From Parachlamydiaceae bacterium (GTDB lineage: Bacteria; Chlamydiota; Chlamydiia; Chlamydiales; Parachlamydiaceae), in contig JACCVN010000020.1 of the NCBI GenBank assembly GCA_013698165.1, positions 1 to 5,490 of the forward strand: DNA of 5,490 nucleotides, given 5' to 3'. Made by a program: the position numbers and the translations under genes. Shown here one piece after another: positions 1 through 4,079 of the stretch. The notes beneath the pieces were generated by a model. That model made no database searches. It had not been told where the DNA came from and saw only the letters and a list, made by a program, of their open reading frames with translations. Each line of letters begins with the position of its first letter. Within the stretch, counting starts at the first letter, position 1.

Positions 1-448
1 CGCCATTTGAATTTTTTTTCTCTATTTTGGCATATAGGTTTGAATAAAAACTCTCAGATTCTTTATAAGAAATAAGCTTATTTATTATTGTAGACATCTT
101 ATTTATGCCTAAACTTTCAAGATAAATTAATATAGACTTACCAGGAATTAAACTTAAATTGATTAACCCATCTGTATACTTGTTCCAAAACTCTTGATTC
201 AAATTATTGGTTAATAAAAAACATGATCTATTGGCAAGAGAAAATGCTGATCTGTCCCGATCCGAAAGCGAGGTGAAAATCTGTATGAAAAACTGTATAA
301 GTTTTTCTTCCGGGATTTCTCTTGGACAATCGCCAAAAGAAATTGGCCGTCCAACTGTATTATTTGGGTATTCTTTAGCATATAGACCCGAATATAGGTC
401 CATTAAACCTCTTGTAGAATGGTCTGCGACCGATGAACTAACTTCCAT
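1..448 (-). CDS. F-box domain protein, candidate host-directed effector (3' part cut by window edge)
   Basis: This minus-strand frame is open from the ATG at 446-448 to the left edge: 149 codons, with the C-terminus missing. A GGAG lies 5 nt before the ATG and decides the start. Residues about 44-88 fit the F-box pattern: E44-I-P at the start, hydrophobics at L50, F53, F54 and F58, then LSDRDR at 61-66, N73-R-S-C-F at the position of the usual V-C-R-x-W/F, and the closing F-W at 87-88. In eukaryotes F-box domains bind Skp1 and place a substrate-binding partner in an SCF ubiquitin ligase. Bacteria lack this system, so bacterial F-box proteins are generally secreted effectors of intracellular bacteria. 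There is no Sec signal peptide, as expected for a type III or IV substrate. The substrate-binding part (often leucine-rich or ankyrin repeats) would lie beyond the edge and cannot be seen. Residues 90-149 are helical and lysine/serine-rich with no recognised repeat. The gene is clearly coding; the F-box call is a motif reading by eye. Confidence 0.7.
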   Translation of the reverse strand, partial: MEVSSSVADHSTRGLMDLYSGLYAKEYPNNTVGRPISFGDCPREIPEEKLIQFFIQIFTSLSDRDRSAFSLANRSCFLLTNNLNQEFWNKYTDGLINLSLIPGKSILIYLESLGINKMSTIINKLISYKESESFYSNLYAKIEKKNSNG

Positions 449-564
449 TTTTTCTCCATTTTAATATAAAAATATATCTAGTTTAAAATCTACAAAGCAT
501 TATATTTTTACCGGGAGCATATCGCATCTGTTATTCTCCGTCTACAATAAACTGAAGAGCAAGC

Positions 565-693
565 TTAATAACTAATTATTAATAACTTTACTGTAGTAGG
601 GTTTTGTTTTTTGAACTTGCGAAAATTATTAGCTGCATACCGAAGCCCCCATTGTTCATTGGAGACAAGGGTTCCCAAAACGTAGCTCGTCAT
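565..693 (-). other. Possible 42-residue ORF inside a repeat, probably not a gene
   Basis: An ATG at 691-693 opens 42 codons (MTSYVLGTLVSNEQW...) ending in TAA at 565-567. No Shine-Dalgarno motif precedes the ATG. A second frame on the same strand is open from 823 to the TGA at 656-658 (55 codons, no ATG) and overlaps it, so at most one could be real. The segment TSYVLGT reappears in translation at 1238-1255 on the other strand, because both places carry the same 18-bp repeat. This is what a dispersed repeat with accidental open frames looks like, or the decayed remains of a mobile gene. I would not annotate it as a functional protein. Confidence 0.25.
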
Positions 694-706
694 TCAATGC
701 CGAGCT
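674..706. repeat. REP-like palindrome and left half of a long-range inverted repeat
   Basis: Positions 674-691 (CCCAAAACGTAGCTCGTC) are the exact reverse complement of 1238-1255. Nested in this segment, AGCTCG (684-689) pairs with CGAGCT (701-706), and inside it CATT-C-AATG (691-699) forms a second arm, giving a 23-nt near-palindrome with one mismatched step. The segment lies in a spacer with no convincing gene. The combination fits a repetitive extragenic palindrome family; copy number in the rest of the genome cannot be seen here. Confidence 0.55.
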
Positions 707-810
707 TGTAGTGGTAATATATTCGGTATAGTCGGATCTAAGAAATTTGGGCTGCGTCAAAGCCTTAGTTGTGGGCTCATTTAAAAGCCTTGTATAGCGC
801 TTCACAAGCC

Positions 811-905
811 GCCCCTTCGGGACTCAATTTCAAATATTCCCTACCCATAGTTTGCCCCTATCGGGTCTACACTATAGGCTTTACACAATTAGCCCCATTC
901 GGGGC
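811..905. repeat. Three short GCCCC...GGG hairpins in series
   Basis: Similar small inverted repeats occur at 811-821 (GCCCCTTCGGG), 854-865 (GCCCCTATCGGG) and 892-905 (GCCCCATTCGGGGC, a perfect 5-bp stem with an ATTC loop). A degenerate fourth copy lies at 1053-1066 within the duplicated unit. Spacing of the first three is about 40 bp. None is followed by a T tract, so they are not obvious terminators. They look like units of a small repeat family. Confidence 0.45.
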
Positions 906-992
906 ATAATGCAGAAGTGCCAAAAAATATTTTAAGCAATGCTTAAATTAGATTTTCATAAAGAAAACTTTGATAAGCTTTATTGAAAAAAC
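886..992. repeat. Direct repeat unit, copy 1 of 2
   Basis: This stretch is repeated about 161 bp downstream at 1048-1153, with most positions identical. It includes the small GCCCC/GGGGC hairpin, the GGGCATAATGCAGAAGTGCC block and the AATGCTTAAATTA block. It covers the left half of the MITE-like element plus about 24 bp of left flank. Confidence 0.6.
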
Positions 993-1049
993 AAAAACAA
1001 GTTATTTTCTTACAAAAAATGATTAAAAATATTTATTGGCACTTATGCA
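910..1049. mobile_element. MITE-like element with terminal inverted repeats
   Basis: The left end starts TGCAGAAGTGCCAAAAAATA and the right end, read in reverse complement from 1049, starts TGCATAAGTGCCAATAAATA. The two ends match over roughly 25 bp with a few differences, and there is weaker inner symmetry (AAGAAAACTT near 961 against AAGTTATTTTCTT near 1000). The 140-bp interior is AT-rich and has no open frame. Short non-coding DNA bounded by inverted repeats is the structure of a miniature inverted-repeat transposable element moved in trans by a transposase. A partial second copy starts at 1071. No clear target-site duplication is visible, so the exact ends are uncertain by a few bases. 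Confidence 0.5.
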
Positions 1050-1153
1050 ATTGCCTCATTCAGGGCATAATGCAGAAGTGCCAAAAAATATTTTTAAGTA
1101 ATGCTTAAATTAAATTTCAATAGAGAAAACTTTGAGATCTTTATTGCTAAAAC
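1048..1153. repeat. Direct repeat unit, copy 2 of 2 (element truncated on the right)
   Basis: This copy repeats 886-992 with scattered substitutions and small indels. It begins within the last bases of the first element's right inverted repeat. No right-hand inverted repeat (GGCACTTATGCA-like) follows, so the second element is truncated or fused to unrelated repeat DNA that starts around 1160. Shared flank outside the inverted repeat implies that the copied unit is larger than the 140-bp element. Confidence 0.6.
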
Positions 1154-1194
1154 ATATATAAAAGTTTAATCAGCTTTATGATTTTACGGTTACA

Positions 1195-1312
1195 ATCAAA
1201 AAGTATGGCCGGGGCCATCCAAACTCAGAATTGGAAGGACGAGCTACGTTTTGGGCACGTTTTATTATTTGGGTGTTTCTCTACCGAACTCTTGAATTTG
1301 CCAGCAGCCCCA
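1195..1312. repeat. Right half of the long-range inverted repeat, abutting the stop codon of the next gene
   Basis: GACGAGCTACGTTTTGGG at 1238-1255 is the exact reverse complement of 674-691. Upstream at 1205-1218 lies a 14-bp palindrome (ATGGCC-GG-GGCCAT). Open frames here have no ribosome binding site and run into the end of the convergent gene, so I take them as chance or as remnants of an older coding repeat. No T-tract terminator is visible for the minus-strand gene that stops at 1313. The rest of 449-1312 holds nothing else I can support. Confidence 0.4.
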
Positions 1313-2383
1313 TTACTTTGTGGAGATGCGGAGTTGGTAGACGGGGTAGGTGGAAGGTGAGAGGTCAAATTCGTCTGCTAGGACGCCTTGAGCGTCAAAA
1401 ACTTGAATTTTTGGGAGTTGCTGATTAGTGCCAGGAATCGAAAGTAACAGAAAGTGATAAAAAGCTTTATCGAACTCGCGTTTATAGAAGGCTGCTCCCC
1501 CGCCTCCTGAAATAATTTGCCAAATGCCATAGCGATTTGTGCGGTCGTAAAGATGTTCTTTAGAGCAAAAGTATGCTGTCACTTGATTATCTAACAAAAT
1601 TTTCCAAAACCGATTCCGACTATCAGGATCTTTATCTAAGCCTTGAAAAAGGCCATTGGAAGCCGTTGTTGAAAATGCCGGCTCGTTACCGATGACAAAG
1701 GCAAAATCATATTTTTTCCGTTGGCTGACTAATATTTGGTTTAGCCAATCAAGAAGTTCGCGATTGATCGAATGCATAAGAGTAGATTGAGTATGTTCAT
1801 TAAATTTGGCATTAGAAAACAAGATAAACAGGGAATTATTTATCGTAAAGGTATATGAAAGTGGGCTTACAGATTCTTTTGCGACACTTTTTAACTTGAA
1901 AGCAGAAATGAACTGCTTTGACGAGTCTGGTCCAAAAGCTTCATGCATGCCTATAATAGGATAGAAAGGGATTTCATTTCCAAGTCGAGATTCTTTAATG
2001 TGTAAAAATGCATTTAACTGCTTTTGAAATGCATTGCTATTGTACTGAAAGCCTTCATGCGGCCAAACGTCTTCTTCACTTCCAACATCCCAAGTTCTAG
2101 AAACCCTTGCCTTAAAAGTCATCGGCACTTCTTCTTTAGGAAGATTCCGATCCAGGCCTAAGACCATATTCCCTGTAAATATAACAGCATCAGGTCGCTT
2201 ATCCCGAATAATAGAAAAAAGCCTCCCAACGACCTCTTCATTGAAGCCTGAGACCCCATTCCCATTTGTAAAGCTTTCTCCTAAAATGGCAACTTTGCTT
2301 TCTACAGCATATCCAGAAGACAACAGTATAATGAAAAAAAAGCAAAGGAGCTTGAATTTCGGGATAGAATAAAAAGCTGACAT
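1313..2383 (-). CDS. Exported calcineurin-like phosphoesterase-fold protein with degenerate active site
   Basis: The ATG at 2381-2383 gives 356 residues. It is preceded by GAGGGG about 10 nt upstream and begins a good signal peptide: MSAFYSIPKFK, a hydrophobic core (LLCFFFIILLSSG), and likely cleavage after GYA, near Ala26. An ATG 45 nt upstream (2428) would overlap ridA, lacks a good ribosome binding site and would bury the signal. The order of motifs follows purple-acid-phosphatase-type metallophosphoesterases, but key ligands are changed: VAILGES (31-37) for the D-x-H motif, FTGNMV (69-74) for GDxx[DY], IIGMHE (143-148) for GN[HD][DE], VIGNEPAFS (230-238) for VxxHxP, and CSKEHLYDRT (273-282) for GHxHxYER. 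ISGGGGA (291-297) matches the glycine-rich stretch near the end of that family. Catalysis therefore looks lost, though binding may remain. It follows ridA by 26 bp and is probably co-transcribed. The fold is likely; substrate and role are unknown. Confidence 0.75.
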   Translation of the reverse strand: MSAFYSIPKFKLLCFFFIILLSSGYAVESKVAILGESFTNGNGVSGFNEEVVGRLFSIIRDKRPDAVIFTGNMVLGLDRNLPKEEVPMTFKARVSRTWDVGSEEDVWPHEGFQYNSNAFQKQLNAFLHIKESRLGNEIPFYPIIGMHEAFGPDSSKQFISAFKLKSVAKESVSPLSYTFTINNSLFILFSNAKFNEHTQSTLMHSINRELLDWLNQILVSQRKKYDFAFVIGNEPAFSTTASNGLFQGLDKDPDSRNRFWKILLDNQVTAYFCSKEHLYDRTNRYGIWQIISGGGGAAFYKREFDKAFYHFLLLSIPGTNQQLPKIQVFDAQGVLADEFDLSPSTYPVYQLRISTK

Positions 2384-2409
2384 TGGTAATAGTCCCCTCG
2401 GCCAAATTG

Positions 2410-2811
2410 CTAAACAAAAGCTATGCATGAAATCTCAATTGGAGAACCTAGAGGTAGTGCCGAGACCTGTACAGTCTGCCTTACAGGCTTTATTACATTT
2501 GTAAAATACTTCCCATAAACTGCATTGATTGCAGAAAAATCCTTTTTAAGATCGGTACAGAAAATTTCCATTCTCACAACTTTTTCCAAATGACTTCCGC
2601 CTTCCAATAAAATAGCGCTAATATTTTCAATCACACGCTCCGTGAGCTCAGCGATGTTTCCTTCAATGAGTTTTCCTGTCGCTGGATCGATGGGAAGCTG
2701 CCCTGAGACAAACAGCAAAGGTAAATTAGATGCCACTACAAGACCTTGTGAGTAAGGTCCAATGGCCTTTGGAGCTAATTCCGTACTGATAAGTTGTATT
2801 TTGTTTTTCAT
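2410..2811 (-). CDS. ridA: RidA family 2-iminobutanoate/2-iminopropanoate deaminase
   Basis: RidA (YjgF/YER057c/UK114 family) is a small cytosolic trimer. It hydrolyses the reactive enamine/imine intermediates released by PLP enzymes such as threonine dehydratase, giving 2-oxoacids and ammonia. The 133 residues match the usual length. The family blocks are all present: APKAIGPYSQ (13-22), FVSGQLPIDPATG (34-46), NISAILLEGGSHLEKVV (63-79), the NAVYGKYF block (96-103), and the C-terminal PVRQTVQVSALP...IEI (109-127). Arg111, which corresponds to the catalytic arginine, and Glu126 are kept, so activity is expected. One deviation is Gln after that arginine, where the family usually has a small residue. 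AAGGTAAGG directly precedes the ATG. The exported phosphoesterase-like gene follows in the same direction. The upstream spacer contains a promoter candidate and two palindromes. Confidence 0.93.
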   Translation of the reverse strand: MKNKIQLISTELAPKAIGPYSQGLVVASNLPLLFVSGQLPIDPATGKLIEGNIAELTERVIENISAILLEGGSHLEKVVRMEIFCTDLKKDFSAINAVYGKYFTNVIKPVRQTVQVSALPLGSPIEISCIAFV

Positions 2812-2856
2812 ACCTTACCTTAATAAAGAAAAAAAATTAATAGAGCAAATCCTAAT

Positions 2857-2873
2857 GTCGAGTCTGACTCGAC
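2857..2873. promoter_or_regulatory. Perfect 17-bp palindrome, operator candidate upstream of ridA
   Basis: GTCGAGTC-T-GACTCGAC is an exact 8-bp inverted repeat around one central base, centred about 54 bp before the ridA start codon. It is GC-richer than its surroundings and not followed by a strong T tract on either strand. This fits a dimeric regulator's binding site better than a terminator. It could also fold in the ridA leader as a 6-bp stem with a TCTGA loop. The regulator is unknown. Confidence 0.4.
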
Positions 2874-2905
2874 TTTAAGATATTTAGCGATAAATCTCTC
2901 ATTTG

Positions 2906-2940
2906 AAACGATGGAAATGAATTTCCCGATCGTTTTTTTT
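2906..2940 (+). terminator. Long hairpin followed by a T tract (rightward terminator or leader structure)
   Basis: AAACGATGGAAAT (2906-2918) pairs with ATTTCC-cg-ATCGTTT (2921-2935): 13 pairs interrupted by a 2-nt bulge, continuing into an uninterrupted T tract up to 2940. On the plus strand this resembles an intrinsic terminator with a weak, AT-rich stem. No plus-strand gene ends nearby, so it could block antisense transcription that came through from the left. On the minus strand the same structure would sit in the ridA leader. Confidence 0.4.
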
Positions 2941-2973
2941 CAACAAACAGCACAATGTGAAACGGCAGCAAAC

Positions 2974-3003
2974 ATCATAACATGTTATTAATTAACCTGT
3001 TAA
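2974..3003 (-). promoter_or_regulatory. Candidate sigma-70-type promoter for ridA
   Basis: On the minus strand, TTAACA (complement of 2998-3003; 5 of 6 to TTGACA) lies 18 bp before TATGAT (complement of 2974-2979; 5 of 6 to TATAAT). A start near 2967 would give a leader of about 155 nt containing the long hairpin and the 17-bp palindrome. In AT-rich DNA such matches are frequent, so this is tentative. Confidence 0.35.
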
Positions 3004-3032
3004 CACTTTTACAGATTAAAACGATTAAGTTA

Positions 3033-3073
3033 TGTTTAATGAGCCGATAAAAATTTATAATTTTTTGTTGACA
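3033..3073 (+). promoter_or_regulatory. Candidate promoter elements for the small plus-strand gene
   Basis: A perfect TATAAT lies at 3056-3061 with only a weak -35 (TGTTTA, 3033-3038) 17 bp upstream. Alternatively a perfect TTGACA at 3068-3073 could be a -35, but no good -10 follows at normal spacing. Either would drive the 40-codon gene at 3139. The transcript from the first would carry a small hairpin (AATTGT/ACAATT, 3101-3117) just upstream of the ribosome binding site. Confidence 0.35.
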
Positions 3074-3138
3074 GCGATCCTCCCGATATGAGACATCTCA
3101 AATTGTCCGAAACAATTAACTTTTTTAGGAGGTCTCCA

Positions 3139-3261
3139 ATGGAGAAAAAACAACAACAATCAAAAAACCCTAATCAGCCAGAAAAAAGATCAGGGCAACA
3201 ACCACAAAAGACAACTCAAACACCGAATAAGAATCCTGCGAACAAGCCTGGTCAAAAGTAA
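3139..3261 (+). CDS. Small Q/K/P/N-rich hydrophilic peptide, 40 aa
   Basis: The ATG at 3139 follows a perfect AGGAGG (3127-3132) with 6-nt spacing, and the frame ends in TAA at 3259-3261. The product MEKKQQQSKNPNQPEKRSGQ... has 40 residues built almost only from Gln, Lys, Pro, Asn, Thr and Ser. It has no aromatic or aliphatic core, no membrane segment and no cysteine, and a predicted positive net charge. It must be intrinsically disordered and might bind nucleic acid or an acidic partner, but no family is recognised. It stands alone: promoter candidates lie upstream and its own intrinsic terminator begins 12 bp after the stop. That transcription-unit structure and the ideal ribosome binding site make it a real, probably well-translated gene despite its size and low complexity. 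The mRNA could alternatively act as a small RNA that happens to encode a peptide. Confidence 0.72.
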   Translation: MEKKQQQSKNPNQPEKRSGQQPQKTTQTPNKNPANKPGQK

Positions 3262-3272
3262 TCGTCTTTTTT

Positions 3273-3320
3273 GCAATCCCCTAAACTCAGGGGGTTGCAT
3301 TTCTTTGTGTTTGTTTTTTC
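3273..3320 (+). terminator. Intrinsic terminator of the small peptide gene
   Basis: GCAATCCCC (3273-3281) pairs with GGGGGTTGC (3290-3298), a 9-bp stem with one G-T pair and an 8-nt loop. A T-rich stretch (3299-3320, ending TTTGTTTTTTC) follows. It separates the peptide gene from the operon starting at 3387, whose promoter must lie in or after this stretch; I see no convincing -35/-10 pair there. Confidence 0.8.
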
Positions 3321-3386
3321 TATCCTCTGTTAAACTCACCATGAGATCGTAGTACACTGTCATTTGTAATTGATGAGGAGGATTTC

Positions 3387-4079
3387 ATGAAAACTGCCTT
3401 TGAAACATTACCTTGCCCCTATAGTGACAGCTTATTGTTCCAATTCATTTTATCTGAATTGTTACATGCTCACAAAGAGTTGAATTCTCTAGAGTTACTT
3501 TTAGAGAAGCTAAAGCAGGCATCAAGCCCTACAAAAAAAAAAGCAAGCCCTCTTCAGATTTTTGATTCTGAAAAGAATTTTTCTGATTTACCCTTAAAAT
3601 TACATTACAATCATGCTTTTAAGCATGATCAGGGAATTTTGACAAAATTTAAAAATTATGTGTATGCATTTCAAACAGATAGCAATCAAAAAGAACTTAT
3701 CTCCTTAAGAAAGCTTGCTCGCAAAGGATGGCTGCTTAGTGTTGAGCTTTCTGATCTTGCAGAGAATACCATTGGCTTAAAGCATTTTGAAAGGACGTTA
3801 GCAAAAATTAGCGGCATTCTCCAGACGATTAACCAACTAGTCGCTAAATTGTTTCCGCAGTTTCGCGACGACGAAAACGTCGTATTTTTTATGCTCACTC
3901 AACAACAGCCTCTCGACAGCATTTATGGGCCTTCATTCATCTTAAAGCAGCTATTATCAATGCATACTACCTTGCAGCAAAGTGCGCAGTTCCTGTTAAA
4001 AACCTTTGCAAAGCGTAAATTTGACTATTTACTTCCCATCATTTCCAAAAAAATTGAAGCTTTAGAGCTTGCGTTATGA
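3387..4079 (+). CDS. Conserved-looking helical protein of unknown function, first gene of the priA operon
   Basis: The ATG at 3387 follows AGGAGG (3376-3381) with 5-nt spacing, giving 230 residues. I do not recognise the family. There is no signal peptide or membrane segment, so it is probably cytoplasmic. The sequence reads as three mainly helical parts: residues about 14-45 (leucine-rich, LLFQFILSELLHAHKEL), about 101-157 (KELISLRKLARKGWLLSVEL to INQLVAKLFP) and about 183-230 (ILKQLLSMHTTLQQ to the end). A lysine-rich loop lies at 46-53. Its stop overlaps the next start (ATGA, 4076-4079), so translation of the two is probably coupled and the products may form a complex. Oddities are a run of ten A (3533-3542) that may provoke slippage, a terminator-like hairpin at 3868-3890, and a 20-bp palindrome at 3610-3629. 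In Chlamydia an uncharacterised gene adjoins priA (CT779, from memory); homology is untested. Confidence 0.88.
   Translation: MKTAFETLPCPYSDSLLFQFILSELLHAHKELNSLELLLEKLKQASSPTKKKASPLQIFDSEKNFSDLPLKLHYNHAFKHDQGILTKFKNYVYAFQTDSNQKELISLRKLARKGWLLSVELSDLAENTIGLKHFERTLAKISGILQTINQLVAKLFPQFRDDENVVFFMLTQQQPLDSIYGPSFILKQLLSMHTTLQQSAQFLLKTFAKRKFDYLLPIISKKIEALELAL
3868..3890 (+). terminator. Terminator-like hairpin inside a coding region
   Basis: ACGACG (3868-3873) and CGTCGT (3878-3883) form a 6-bp stem with an AAAA loop, followed directly by ATTTTTT. It lies within the first operon gene, about 190 bp before its stop. It has the architecture of a weak intrinsic terminator and could reduce transcription into the downstream genes. 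The stretch also encodes a plausible RDDENVVFF segment, so chance is possible. Confidence 0.3.

Noticed and set aside
207..464. Plus-strand 85-codon frame
   Set aside because: It lies opposite the F-box gene, has no ribosome binding site, and the minus-strand frame has a good GGAG and a recognisable motif.
565..582. TTAATAA/TTATTAA 7-bp hairpin as a terminator
   Set aside because: The stem is made only of A and T in very AT-rich DNA, with no T tract directly after it on either strand.
449..1312. tRNA, CRISPR array or intact transposase gene in the long spacer
   Set aside because: I found no cloverleaf with T-arm and acceptor pairing, no regularly spaced identical repeats with unique spacers, and no long open frame.
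1178..1428. Two overlapping plus-strand frames of 60 and 65 codons
   Set aside because: They lie in the repeat and run into the 3' end of the minus-strand phosphoesterase-like gene. One uses TTG and neither has a convincing ribosome binding site.
2384..2428. Upstream ATG (2428) as start of the phosphoesterase-like gene
   Set aside because: It overlaps ridA, lacks a good Shine-Dalgarno and would place 15 residues in front of a clear signal peptide that has its own GAGGGG.
3686..3898. Minus-strand 70-codon frame
   Set aside because: Shadow of the well-supported 230-residue plus-strand gene.
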